NCBI RefSeq assembly: GCF_016937655.1
Contig: NZ_JAFHKL010000003.1
Span: 411,798-475,797 of the forward strand
DNA from: Chromobacterium alkanivorans
GTDB taxonomy: Bacteria > Pseudomonadota > Gammaproteobacteria > Burkholderiales > Chromobacteriaceae
Length of the DNA: 64,000 bases
Direction of reading: 5' to 3'
The position numbers and the translations under genes were made by a program. The notes beneath the pieces are model-generated. The model was not told the origin of the DNA and ran no database searches. It saw only the letters and a list, made by a program, of their open reading frames with translations. Below are positions 51,645 to 60,521 of this stretch, in pieces. Position 1 is the first letter of the stretch; each line of letters starts with the position of its first letter.

Positions 51645-52739
51645 ATGAATACACCGTTGCGCTGCGCCGTGCTGGGCGCGCTGGCCCTGCTGGCCAACAC
51701 CGCTTTCGCCGACAACCTGAACGCGCTGATCCAGGCCGCCAAGAAGGAAGGCGAGCTGAACGTGATCGCCCTGCCTCACGACTGGTGCGGCTACGGCGGC
51801 GTGATCGCCGGCTTCAAGGCCAAATACGGCATCAAGGTGAACGAGCTGAATCCGGACGCCGGTTCCGCCGACGAACTGGAGGCGATCAAGGCCAACAAGA
51901 GCAATAAGGGCCCGCAGGCGCCGGACGTGATCGACGTGGGCCTGTCCTTCGGCCCGCAAGCCAAGGCCGCCGGCCTGCTGCAGCCCTACAAGGTGTCCAA
52001 CTGGAAAACCATTCCGGACAGCGTCAAGGACAAGGACGGCTATTGGTACGGCGATTACTACGGCGTGCTGGCCTTCGAGGTGAACAAGGATCTGGTCAGC
52101 AAAACGCCCACCGACTGGAGCGACCTGCTGAAGCCGGAATACAAGAACGCGGTGGCGCTGGCCGGCGACCCGCGCGCCGCCAACCAGGCGATCCAGGGCG
52201 TGTTCGCCGCCGGCCTGTCCCAGTCCAAGGGCAATGTGGCCAAGGCCGCCGACGCCGGCCTCAAATTCTTCGCCCAATTGAACAAGAGCGGCAACTTCGT
52301 GCCGGTGATCGGCAAGGCGGCCTCGCTGGCCCAGGGCAGCACTCCCATCGTGATCCGCTGGGACTACAACGCCTTGGCCGACCGCGACACCCTGAAGGGC
52401 AACCCCAAGGTGGAGGTGGTGGTGCCCAAGAGCGGCGTGGTGGCCGGCGTTTACGCCCAGGGCATCAGCGCCTACGCGCCGCACCCCAACGCCGCCAAGC
52501 TGTGGCAGGAATACCTGTTCTCCGACGAGGGCCAGCTGGCCTGGCTCAAGGGCTATTGCCACCCCACCCGCTTCAACGATCTGGCCGCGCGCAAGAAAAT
52601 CCCGCAGGACTTGCTGAGCCGGATGCCGGACGCCGCCGCCTATAAGAAGGCCTTGTTCCCGACGCTGGAGCAGCAAGAGGCGTACAAGGCGGTGATCACC
52701 AAGCAGTGGGACGGCGTGGTCGGCAGCAATGTGAAGTAA
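51645..52739 (+). CDS. ABC transporter periplasmic substrate-binding protein
   Basis: A 364-residue binding protein of the extracellular family 1 type. A signal peptide (MNTPLRCAVLGALALLANTAFA, residues 1-22) is followed by mature sequence with NVIALPHDWCGYGGVI and the GYWYGDYYGVLAFEVNKDLV hinge region. The family covers iron, spermidine and phosphonate binders. First of four genes (binding protein, two permeases, ATPase) divergent from a PhnR-type regulator, so 2-aminoethylphosphonate is the likeliest substrate; iron is unlikely because the usual tyrosine cluster is not evident. An AAGGGA ribosome site supports ATG 51645 over 51636. Confidence 0.75.
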   Translation: MNTPLRCAVLGALALLANTAFADNLNALIQAAKKEGELNVIALPHDWCGYGGVIAGFKAKYGIKVNELNPDAGSADELEAIKANKSNKGPQAPDVIDVGLSFGPQAKAAGLLQPYKVSNWKTIPDSVKDKDGYWYGDYYGVLAFEVNKDLVSKTPTDWSDLLKPEYKNAVALAGDPRAANQAIQGVFAAGLSQSKGNVAKAADAGLKFFAQLNKSGNFVPVIGKAASLAQGSTPIVIRWDYNALADRDTLKGNPKVEVVVPKSGVVAGVYAQGISAYAPHPNAAKLWQEYLFSDEGQLAWLKGYCHPTRFNDLAARKKIPQDLLSRMPDAAAYKKALFPTLEQQEAYKAVITKQWDGVVGSNVK

Positions 52740-52803
52740 GCCGGCTTCTCTCCCTTGGCGCGCGGCTTCGCCGCGCGCGGGTTCTCTTTGGAAACACGCC
52801 CTC

Positions 52804-53715
52804 ATGTCCGCATCTTCCGACTCCCTCTCCGGCCGCTCCGGCCCGGCGTCGCCGCGCCGCTCCGGCGGCGGCTTCGTCTCGCTGTCCTGGCTGGGCGTGG
52901 CGCCGTTCTTCCTGTTCGCGCTGCTGTTCCTGCTGCTGCCCACCGCCCGCTTGCTGCTGGGCGCCTTTCAGGACGCCGACGGCCATTTCACGCTGAACAA
53001 TATCGCGCGGCTGTTCGAGCCGGCGATTCTCGACGCCTACAAGATCAGCCTGCAGATCAGCGCGGCTTCGGCGCTGCTGGGCGCGGCCTTCGGCCTCTTG
53101 CTGGCCCTGGCCGCGATCCGCGGTCGGCTGCCGGGCTGGATCCGCCCGACGCTGGCCACCTTTTCCGGCGTGGCGTCCAACTTCGCTGGCGTGCCGCTGG
53201 CCTTCGCCTTCCTGGCCACGCTGGGCCGCATGGGCCTGGTGACGGTGCTGCTTCGCCGCTATCTGGATTTCGACCTCTACGCCGGCGGTTTCAGCATCCT
53301 CAGCTTCAGCGGCCTGACCCTGACTTATCTGTACTTCCAGATTCCGCTGATGGTGCTGATCGTCAGCCCGGCCATAGACGGCCTCAAGACCGAATGGCGC
53401 GAGGCCTGCGACAGCCTGGGCGGTTCCGCCTTCGCCTACTGGAGCCGCATCGCGCTGCCGGTGCTGTGGCCCAGCATCCTGGGCGCGGCGCTGCTGCTGT
53501 TCGCCAACGCCTTCGGCGCGGTGGCCACCGCCTACGCGCTGACCGGCAGTTCGCTCAACATCGTCACCATCCTGCTTTACGCGCAAATCCGCGGCGACGT
53601 GCTGCACGACCAGAACCTGGGCTACGCGCTGGCGCTGGGCATGATCGTGGTCACCGGCCTGTCCAACGCCGCCTATATCTGGCTGCGCGGCCGCGCGGAA
53701 AGGAGCCGGACATGA
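52804..53715 (+). CDS. ABC transporter permease, first subunit (putative AEP)
   Basis: A 303-residue inner-membrane permease with a polar N terminus (residues 1-30) and six hydrophobic segments. The EAA-type cytoplasmic loop is in TEWREACDSLGGSAFAYWSRIALPVLWPSILGAALLL (about 195-230). It resembles PhnU/ThiP-like permeases in the family that brings in phosphonates, polyamines and iron. It ends with an ATGA overlap (53712-53715) with the second permease gene, so the subunits are translated as a pair. Confidence 0.75.
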   Translation: MSASSDSLSGRSGPASPRRSGGGFVSLSWLGVAPFFLFALLFLLLPTARLLLGAFQDADGHFTLNNIARLFEPAILDAYKISLQISAASALLGAAFGLLLALAAIRGRLPGWIRPTLATFSGVASNFAGVPLAFAFLATLGRMGLVTVLLRRYLDFDLYAGGFSILSFSGLTLTYLYFQIPLMVLIVSPAIDGLKTEWREACDSLGGSAFAYWSRIALPVLWPSILGAALLLFANAFGAVATAYALTGSSLNIVTILLYAQIRGDVLHDQNLGYALALGMIVVTGLSNAAYIWLRGRAERSRT

Positions 53716-54530
53716 AACACGAGCCCGTTCACAGACCGTCGTCGCGGCTGGGCGCCTGGATCGCCGTCGTCGCCGGCGGCCTGTACTTCCTGCTGCCGCT
53801 GTTGGCCACCTTCGAATTCAGCCTGAAGATGCTGCGCGAGGGCTACAGTCTGGAAGCCTACAAGCTGGTGCTGCAGGATCCCGGCTTTCAGCAAAGCTTC
53901 GCCTATTCCGCGCTGATGGCCTTGTTCACCATCGTCATCGGCATCCTGCTGGTGGCGCCCACCGCGTTCTGGATCCAGCTCAAGCTGCCGCGGCTGCGCC
54001 CGCTGGTGGAGTTCATCACCCTGCTGCCGCTGGTGATCCCGGCCATCGTCATCGTGTTCGGCTATCTGCGCCTGTTCGGCAGCGACGCCTGGCTGCCCTT
54101 GACCGGCAGCGAGCGCGGCACCGATCTCTTGCTGGTCTGCAGCTATGTGACGCTGGCGCTGCCCTATCTGTACCGTTCCATCGACGCAGGCCTGTCCGCC
54201 ATCGACGTGCGCTCGCTGGCCGAGGCGGCGCAAAGCCTGGGCGGCGGCTGGCGAGTGATCCTGCTGCGAGTGATCTTCCCCAATATCCAGTCCGCGCTGT
54301 TGTCCGGCGCGTTTCTGACCTTCGCCATCGTCATCGGCGAATTCACCATGGCCAGCCTGCTGGCGCGGCCGGCCTTCGGACCTTATCTACAGTTGATCGG
54401 CGCCAACCGCGCTTACGAGCCGGCGGCGCTGGCCATCATCGCCTTTTTGATCACCTGGGCGGCCATGGGCCTGCTGCAGGTGGCCGGCCGTCACCGCCGC
54501 GCGCTGCGCGAGGCGACGGCCGCCGAATAA
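53712..54530 (+). CDS. ABC transporter permease, second subunit (putative AEP)
   Basis: A 272-residue permease with six hydrophobic segments. The EAA loop is in VRSLAEAAQSLGGGWRVILLRVIFPNIQSALLSGAFLTFAIVIGEF (region about 170-215). It pairs with the first permease to form the membrane channel. A 13-bp gap to the ATPase gene gives a single operon. The two permeases are different in sequence, as expected of PhnU and PhnV. Confidence 0.75.
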   Translation: MKHEPVHRPSSRLGAWIAVVAGGLYFLLPLLATFEFSLKMLREGYSLEAYKLVLQDPGFQQSFAYSALMALFTIVIGILLVAPTAFWIQLKLPRLRPLVEFITLLPLVIPAIVIVFGYLRLFGSDAWLPLTGSERGTDLLLVCSYVTLALPYLYRSIDAGLSAIDVRSLAEAAQSLGGGWRVILLRVIFPNIQSALLSGAFLTFAIVIGEFTMASLLARPAFGPYLQLIGANRAYEPAALAIIAFLITWAAMGLLQVAGRHRRALREATAAE

Positions 54531-54543
54531 GAGAGAACCCATA

Positions 54544-55548
54544 ATGGCATACCTGGACATCCGGCATCTCAACAAGCGCTACGGCCAGCACACGGTGGTG
54601 CACGACTTCAATATGCGGGTGGAAGCCGGCGAGTTCGTCACCTTCCTGGGCCCGTCCGGCTGCGGCAAGACCACGGTGCTGCGCATGATCGCCGGCTTCG
54701 AAACGCCCAGCGGCGGCGCCATCCGCCTGCAGGGCGAGGACATCACCGCCTGCGCGCCGCAAAAGCGCGGCATCGGCATGGTGTTTCAAAGCTATGCGCT
54801 GTTTCCCAATATGAGCGCCGGCGAGAACATCGCCTTCGGCCTGAAGATGCAAAAGCGCTCCGCCGCCGACATCCGCTGCAAGGTGGCGGACGCGCTGGCC
54901 TTGGTGGAGCTGTCCGGCAAGGAAGATCACTACCCGCATCAGCTTTCCGGCGGCCAACGCCAGCGGGTGGCGCTGGCGCGCGCGCTGGTGGTGGAACCGC
55001 GCATCCTGCTGCTGGACGAACCGCTGTCGGCGCTGGACGCGCGCATCCGCAAGAATCTGCGCGAGCAGATTCGCGACATTCAGCGCAGGCTGGGGCTGAC
55101 CACCGTTTTCGTGACCCATGACCAGGAGGAAGCGCTGACCCTGTCGGACCGCATCTTCGTGATGAACCAGGGCAAGGTGGAGCAGGAGGGCGCCGCCGAA
55201 ACCATCTACACCCAGCCGGCCACCGAGTTCGTCGCCCGCTTCATGGGCAACTACAATCTGCTGTCCGCCGGCGACAGCCGGGCGCTGTTCGGCCTGGAGA
55301 TCCAGGGCCATCTGGCGATCCGCCCCGAGTCCATCCAGTTGCTGCCCGGCGACAGCGCCGAAACGGACAGCCTGCCGGCGGTGGTGAGGCAACGCCAGCT
55401 GCTGGGCAACATCGTCCGCTACCAGGTGGAAAGCGCCGGCGCGCTGCTGCAGGTGGACCGGCTGAACCGCAATCCGGCGGACTTGCTGGCCGACGGCGCG
55501 CCGGTGCGGCTGCGCGTCCAGCGCGACGATATGCGCGAAGTGCGTTAA
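54544..55548 (+). CDS. ABC transporter ATP-binding protein (putative AEP)
   Basis: A 334-residue ATPase. Walker A GPSGCGKT at 36-43, Q-loop in [13 protein letters not shown], signature [15 protein letters not shown], Walker [13 protein letters not shown], and the H-loop [19 protein letters not shown]. The C-terminal region (about 250-334) is a TOBE-like domain ([28 protein letters not shown]). It overlaps the convergent chemoreceptor gene by four bases. The first part resembles the PotA/FbpC/PhnT group; the substrate is assigned from the neighbouring phnR. Confidence 0.8.
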   Translation: MAYLDIRHLNKRYGQHTVVHDFNMRVEAGEFVTFLGPSGCGKTTVLRMIAGFETPSGGAIRLQGEDITACAPQKRGIGMVFQSYALFPNMSAGENIAFGLKMQKRSAADIRCKVADALALVELSGKEDHYPHQLSGGQRQRVALARALVVEPRILLLDEPLSALDARIRKNLREQIRDIQRRLGLTTVFVTHDQEEALTLSDRIFVMNQGKVEQEGAAETIYTQPATEFVARFMGNYNLLSAGDSRALFGLEIQGHLAIRPESIQLLPGDSAETDSLPAVVRQRQLLGNIVRYQVESAGALLQVDRLNRNPADLLADGAPVRLRVQRDDMREVR

Positions 55549-57389
55549 ACGTCCGTTGGCCGGCGGAAATAGGCCATCTGCCGGCGCAGGCTGCCGGCGC
55601 GCTGCGACACTTCCTGCGCCGCCGCCGACAATTGCTCGCTGGCGGCGGCGTTGCCCTGGGACAGCTGGCTCAGGCCCTGCATCACCTGGTTGATGCCGCC
55701 CACGTGCTGCGCCTGGGCCACGGCCTCCTTGGAAATGTCCCGCACCAGTTGCCGGGTTTGCTGGCTGGACTCGACAATGGCGCTCAGGCTCTTGCCCGCC
55801 TCCTCCGCCAGACGCACGCTGCCCGCCGCCACCTGGCCTATCTCCTTGGCCGCGGTCTGGCTGCGCATCGCCAGCTTGCGCACCTCGTCCGCCACCACGG
55901 CGAAACCCTTGCCCAGCTCGCCGGCGCGCGCCGCCTCGATGGCGGCGTTGAGCGCCAGCAAATTGGTTTGATAGGCGATGTCGTCGATGATGTCGGTGCG
56001 CTGGGCGATCACATGCATCGCCTCTATGGTTTCGCCGACCACCCGGCGCCCCTCCTCCGCCTGGCGCGCGGCCTCGCTGGCCACGTCGCCGCTGCGGCTG
56101 GCGTCGCGGGCCATCGCGAACATCTGGCCGGCGATCTCGTCCACCGCGTGGCTGGTCTGCTCGATGTCGGAGGAAGTGCGGCAGGCGCTGTCGGACAAAC
56201 CCTGCGAGGCGCTGTTCAATTGCAAAGCGGCGTTGGCCACCGCGTCCGCGTCCTGCTGCACTTGACCGATCACCCCGCTCAGCTTTCGCCCCATCTGGCG
56301 GATGTGCGCGGCCAGGCTGTCCTCGTCCGACGAGGCCAGCCGCAGCCGGAAATCCAGTTGACCGCCGGCCAGCTCGCGCATGCCCTGCGCCACCTCGTCC
56401 GGCTCCGCGCCCAAGGTTCGCAGTATGCTGCGCGCCAGCAGCAAGGCCGCGGCGATGGGCAGCAACACCCCGGCCAGCACCGCCAGCGCCAGCCAGCTTT
56501 GCCAGCGCGCGGCCGACTGCTGCTGCGCCAACGCGTCGTGAATCCGGGCCAGCACCGCGTTCTGCACTTCCAGCAAGGCGTCGATGCGCCGGCTCGCCAC
56601 CGCGAACCACTCCTCGCTCGGCAAGCTCTGCATCGCGCCGGGTCCGCGCGCCAATACCGCGTCGCGCAGCGCTTCGTACGCGCCGCTCGCGTCCATCGCC
56701 TGGGCCAGCAGACGTTCGTCGCCGTCGTTCTGCCGGTACAGGCTGCGGCACAGCGCCTCCTGCGACACCATGCCGCTGGCCAGGCGGAACTCGTTGATAT
56801 TGAAACTGCCCACCGCCAGCACTCCGCCGATCAGGCCGCGCGCGCGGCCGGTGTACTCCGTCTGGCAATGCAAGGCGGACCATTGCTGCACCAAGGCGCG
56901 CACGTCCTCGCTTTGGGAATAGAACAGGGTGATGACCTTGGAGAGCCGCTCGATGATTTCGGTGTAGCGCTCAAACGCCGGCAACGGCGAAATATGGCGC
57001 TGCGCCACGTCGCGGCGCAAGGTGGCGAGCAGTTCCGCCGCCGGCAGCTGCTGAGAGAGAAACAAGCTCGCCTTGCGCGATAGTTCGTCTGCGGGTTGCC
57101 GGCGCAAGCGGATCAACAACGCGTCGGCCAGCGCTTTTTGCCGCGGCAGGGCTGCCGGCATCGGCTTATGCTCGTTCAGATAACGGTTGCTCAGCCCGCG
57201 CTCGATCTGCAGCGCGTGAATCAGCTCGCCCACTTGCTGCACATCGTCCACCAGGGCCTGATCGCGCTGCAAAGCCTGGACCGTCCGCCACTGCGTAAAG
57301 GCAAACCACAGCGCTCCGCACAACAAGAGCAGCACCAGCGGAGCGATCAACAAGGCCAGCTTGTGCACCAGCTTCAGACGGAAGTGCAT
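55545..57389 (-). CDS. NIT-domain methyl-accepting chemotaxis protein
   Basis: A 614-residue transmembrane chemoreceptor. Membrane segment 1 is near residues 10-33, a large periplasmic NIT-type sensor domain (about 34-295, including [15 protein letters not shown]) is followed by membrane segment 2 (about 300-325, [21 protein letters not shown]), a HAMP region ([24 protein letters not shown]) and the MCP signalling domain with [24 protein letters not shown] domains are named from nitrate/nitrite sensing, and narK-type genes lie 3 kb away, so a nitrogen-oxide ligand is possible. ATG 57389 has AGGATA upstream. Confidence 0.85.
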   Translation of the reverse strand: MHFRLKLVHKLALLIAPLVLLLLCGALWFAFTQWRTVQALQRDQALVDDVQQVGELIHALQIERGLSNRYLNEHKPMPAALPRQKALADALLIRLRRQPADELSRKASLFLSQQLPAAELLATLRRDVAQRHISPLPAFERYTEIIERLSKVITLFYSQSEDVRALVQQWSALHCQTEYTGRARGLIGGVLAVGSFNINEFRLASGMVSQEALCRSLYRQNDGDERLLAQAMDASGAYEALRDAVLARGPGAMQSLPSEEWFAVASRRIDALLEVQNAVLARIHDALAQQQSAARWQSWLALAVLAGVLLPIAAALLLARSILRTLGAEPDEVAQGMRELAGGQLDFRLRLASSDEDSLAAHIRQMGRKLSGVIGQVQQDADAVANAALQLNSASQGLSDSACRTSSDIEQTSHAVDEIAGQMFAMARDASRSGDVASEAARQAEEGRRVVGETIEAMHVIAQRTDIIDDIAYQTNLLALNAAIEAARAGELGKGFAVVADEVRKLAMRSQTAAKEIGQVAAGSVRLAEEAGKSLSAIVESSQQTRQLVRDISKEAVAQAQHVGGINQVMQGLSQLSQGNAAASEQLSAAAQEVSQRAGSLRRQMAYFRRPTDV

Positions 57390-57535
57390 CGGGTATCCTG
57401 TTTGCAAGCCGTGGATCAAGAACCGCCGGAGCGCAGTGCCTTGCGCGGCGGTCCAACCGCTCTAACTATAGGCAATGGCTGAACAAGGCGAACACAGCGG
57501 CATGAGGCTGGCGCCGAGGAAACCCGCGCGCAAAG

Positions 57536-57563
57536 AAAAACCCGCCGCGAAAGGCGGCGGGTT
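57536..57563 (-). terminator. Terminator of the sodium-dependent transporter gene
   Basis: AACCCGCCGC (57539-57548) and GCGGCGGGTT (57554-57563) form a GC-rich stem, with an A run (57535-57540) that gives U residues on the minus strand. It lies 16 bases past the stop. Confidence 0.8.
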
Positions 57564-57578
57564 GAGGGGAGACGGCGA

Positions 57579-58907
57579 TCAGGCCGCGCGCAGGCTGGCG
57601 ATCATGATCCAGCCTATCAAGGCCGGCGCCATCGCCATGCAAAAGCCGCGCATCAGACGCATGCCGCGTCCGGCGCCGTCGCCGCTCAGTTCGCGGCGCA
57701 CCACCGGCCAGGCTTTCCAGCCGACGAACAGGGCCAGCAGCAGTTCGCCCACCGGCATCAGCAGCTTGGAAGTCAGATAATCCAGCAAGTCGAAAAAGCT
57801 CATGCCGAACAGCTGGTACTCGCTCCACACCCCCAGCGACAGCGACGCGGGGATGCCCAGCAGGAAAATGCCCAGCGTCATCGCCCAGGCGGACTGGGTG
57901 CGCTTGAGGCCGAACTCGTCCATAGCGAAGCTGGTCACCACCTCCAGCAGGGACACCGAAGACGTCAACGCCGCCAGCAGCAGCAGGCAGAAGAACATCA
58001 CCGCGAACAGCTGCCCCAGCGGCAGATGGGCGAACACCGCCGGCATGGTGATGAAGGTCAAGCCCGGGCCGGCCGACGGATCGAAGCCAAAGGCGAACAC
58101 CGCCGGCAACACCATCAATCCGGCCAGGAAGCAAGTGGCCACCGTCAGCGCGATCACCCAGAGGGCAGAGCCCAGCAGATTGGATTCCTTGCTGACGTAA
58201 GAGCCGTAAGTGATCATGATGCCCAGGCCCAGCGATAGCGAGAAGAAGGCCAGGCCCAGCGCGTCCACCAGCATCGCGCTGCTGACCTTGGAAAAGTCCG
58301 GGGCCACGAAATATTTCACGCCTTCCCAAGCGCCGGGCAGGGTCAGGCCGCGGGCGATCAGCACCAGCATCAGCACGAACAAGGCCGGCATCAGGAATTT
58401 CGACAGGTTCTCGATGCCCTTCTGCACGCCGCCGGCCACCACCCACACCGTCAGCAAGGCGAAGCCGGCGTGATAGGCGATGGGCTCCAGCGGATCGCTG
58501 ATGAAGCCGCTGAAGATGGCGCCCAGGGTCTTGGCGTCCGAGGTCATGATCCCTCCGCCCAGCGCCTTGACGATGTAGGCGATGGTCCAGCCGCCCACCA
58601 CGCTATAGAAGGACAGGATCAGAAAACACACCAAGACGCTCATATAGCCGATGACGGGCCAGCCGCCACCGGCCAGTTGCCGGAAGGCGCCGACGGCGCC
58701 GGCCTTGGACGCGCGGCCCAGCGCCATTTCGGCCAGCATCAGCGCCAGGCCCAGCGTCAGGCAAATGCCGAGATAAATGAACAGGAAGGCGCCGCCTCCA
58801 TTGGTGGCGGCGACATAGGGAAATTTCCAGATTGCCCCCAGCCCGATGGCCGAGCCGGCGGCGGCGAGGATGAAACCGAGGCGCGAGCCCCATTGTGATC
58901 TTGCCAT
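57579..58907 (-). CDS. Sodium-dependent NSS-family transporter
   Basis: A 442-residue neurotransmitter:sodium symporter-type protein with 11-12 membrane segments. The first segment signature QWGSRLGFILAAAGSAIGLGAIWKFPYVAATNGGGAFL (in parts) contains the sodium- and substrate-binding unwound region. TYGSYVSKESNLL and VFAFGFDPSAGPGLTFITMP are conserved. Bacterial members carry amino acids or tryptamine-type molecules; substrate unknown. The 605-bp gap upstream contains its promoter. Confidence 0.88.
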   Translation of the reverse strand: MARSQWGSRLGFILAAAGSAIGLGAIWKFPYVAATNGGGAFLFIYLGICLTLGLALMLAEMALGRASKAGAVGAFRQLAGGGWPVIGYMSVLVCFLILSFYSVVGGWTIAYIVKALGGGIMTSDAKTLGAIFSGFISDPLEPIAYHAGFALLTVWVVAGGVQKGIENLSKFLMPALFVLMLVLIARGLTLPGAWEGVKYFVAPDFSKVSSAMLVDALGLAFFSLSLGLGIMITYGSYVSKESNLLGSALWVIALTVATCFLAGLMVLPAVFAFGFDPSAGPGLTFITMPAVFAHLPLGQLFAVMFFCLLLLAALTSSVSLLEVVTSFAMDEFGLKRTQSAWAMTLGIFLLGIPASLSLGVWSEYQLFGMSFFDLLDYLTSKLLMPVGELLLALFVGWKAWPVVRRELSGDGAGRGMRLMRGFCMAMAPALIGWIMIASLRAA

Positions 58908-59512
58908 GATGCAGTCTGCTTCTTTGTCCGAATATTTGTTTTTGAATCGCCGAAACCGACGCCCGCGCCCAAACGCGATCGCCGCAGCGGCAAAGGTGCT
59001 GTTTTTGCGCCGACAAGGCGCGGCCCGCGCCAGGCCAGATCATGAAGCCCGGGAACGAACGGAAGGGACCCGGCATGCCGGGCAAGGGAGAGAAAACCGC
59101 CGTGTGGGCGGGCCGAAAGCCGCGTCAGGGGTGGCGACGGGCCATGGTTCTCGCTAGTGTATTTTGCGTACAAACACGAATTTACCATGATTGATGGCGA
59201 TTTCCAGCGTACACAGGCAATTAATTCTGATTTCCGGCGGAGGCGCAGCCATTTCCCGGCAAAGATGAGCGAACCAAACGCCTCCAAACAAGTTGGGCAT
59301 GAAATATCTGTACTCAGGGAATACACTTAGAGCGGCGGACAAAAATCAGCCTCACGCCCAAGGCAAGGCGCGCCGCGGACAAGACGGCGAGCCGAAGCAA
59401 GGCGGCGTCCGGCGTTTTTGTCAGCCGCATTTAAGACCAGCGGCCCCACTGCTACGCGCCTGGCCACGCCAGGAGCGAACTCGCCGGCCTCACGCGACTT
59501 ACGGAGAGCCCT
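58908..59512. other. 605-bp non-coding gap between NSS and PAS-GGDEF genes
   Basis: No supported gene is present. The left part (58920-59150) is GC-rich and contains nothing I recognise. The middle (59155-59330) is AT-richer and is the likely site of the divergent promoters for the transporter and the PAS-GGDEF gene. The right part (59332-59430) holds a repeat element described separately, and ACGGAGAG (59501-59508) is the ribosome site of the next gene. Confidence 0.6.
59332..59430. repeat. Intergenic inverted-repeat element, type D
   Basis: About 99 bp with inverted ends GCGGACAAAAA (from 59336) and TTTTTGTCAGCCGC (to 59428), and GC-rich blocks (AAGGCAAGGCGCGCCG and CGAAGCAAGGCGGCG) on either side of GACAAGAC. 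It shares the layout of the elements at 671, 9267, 11322, 17373 and 17506, but lacks the GTAC-N-GTAC centre, so membership is less sure. Confidence 0.55.
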
Positions 59513-60445
59513 ATGGCGATACTGCAAGCCTTTCAATCGCTGATCGACACCGTACAGGGCGCCTTGATCATCGCGCTTCCCGCCGACGGCCAGATCGTCA
59601 GCGCCAATCAGCTGGCCGCCATTCTGCTGGCCACCCCGCACGGCGACCTGATCGGCCAACCCTTCTCCCGCTTCCTGCCCGACCCCGCCGACGGCGAACT
59701 GCTGGCCGGCGAACTGCGCCGCACCAGCATGATCTACAACCGTTCGCTGACCTTGCAAGCCAGCGGCGGGCGCCGCTTCGAGGTGCAGATGTCGCTGCGC
59801 GAGGTGGAGCTGGAGGGCGCGCTCATGCTGGTCTACAGCTTCAGCGACCGTACGGAAACCAAGGTGATGAGCCAGCTGCTGGATTTTGAGCGCAACTTGG
59901 TAGAGCGCTCGATCAGCCTGATGAAAAGCCTGCGCGCCGAAGACAAGCTCACCGACGACGACAAGCTGACCGGCGTGGCCGGCATGCACCGCCTGCTGTC
60001 AGCCGCCCATGCCGAAACCGGCCGCGCGCGCCGCTACGGCGGCGCCGTCTCCGGCCTGATCCTCAGCCTGATGAACGTGCCCGAGCCGATGCCGGAACTT
60101 GACGAAGGCTCGGCGCACCGCCACTTGCTGCGCCTGGCCGGCAGCCTGTGCCTGCAAAGCACGCGCGACAGCGACCTGGTGGCCCAGCGCGAAGACGACG
60201 CCTTCATCATTCTGCTGCCCAACACCGGAGTCAGCGGCGCCAATGAACTGGCGCGCCGGCTGATCAAATCGCTGCGCCAGCTGAGCTTCGTCTACCAGGG
60301 AGAAGAGCGCAAGGCGGCCGCCTGCGTCGGACTCAGCGCTCTGCGCGGCAGCGAGAACACGCCCAAACCCATGCTGGAGCGCTTGAACGAAGCGCTGCAA
60401 AAAGCGCGGGAAGGCGGCCCCAACTACATCGTCAAACTGCCCTGA
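59513..60445 (+). CDS. PAS protein with degenerate GGDEF domain
   Basis: A 310-residue cytoplasmic protein with no membrane segment. Residues 1-115 form a PAS-like fold (ALIIALPADGQIVSANQLAAILLATP then GRRFEVQMSLREVELEGALMLVYSFSDRTE, in order). From about 150 a GGDEF-like fold follows, with LTGVAGMHRLLSAAHAETGRARRYGGAVSGLILSLMN, but the active-site GGDEF is replaced by EDDAF (227-231): only the first Asp and Phe are kept and the catalytic Glu is Ala. Diguanylate cyclase activity is therefore unlikely, and a signal-binding or scaffold role is more likely. It is divergent from the NSS transporter. Confidence 0.8.
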   Translation: MAILQAFQSLIDTVQGALIIALPADGQIVSANQLAAILLATPHGDLIGQPFSRFLPDPADGELLAGELRRTSMIYNRSLTLQASGGRRFEVQMSLREVELEGALMLVYSFSDRTETKVMSQLLDFERNLVERSISLMKSLRAEDKLTDDDKLTGVAGMHRLLSAAHAETGRARRYGGAVSGLILSLMNVPEPMPELDEGSAHRHLLRLAGSLCLQSTRDSDLVAQREDDAFIILLPNTGVSGANELARRLIKSLRQLSFVYQGEERKAAACVGLSALRGSENTPKPMLERLNEALQKAREGGPNYIVKLP

Positions 60446-60462
60446 ACGCCGATGAAGAACAA

Positions 60463-60495
60463 AGCGGCGGCGCGTCGCCTGGACGCCCCGCCGCT
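60463..60495. terminator. Hairpin between the PAS-GGDEF and narK genes
   Basis: AGCGGCGG (60463-60470) and CCGCCGCT (60488-60495) form an 8-bp stem with a 17-base loop, followed by a CTCCTCTTGCTTT tail on the plus strand. It is the only candidate terminator between the convergent genes, and its U run is weak. Confidence 0.5.
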
Positions 60496-60521
60496 CCTCT
60501 TGCTTTCCCGTCCTCAGCGGA

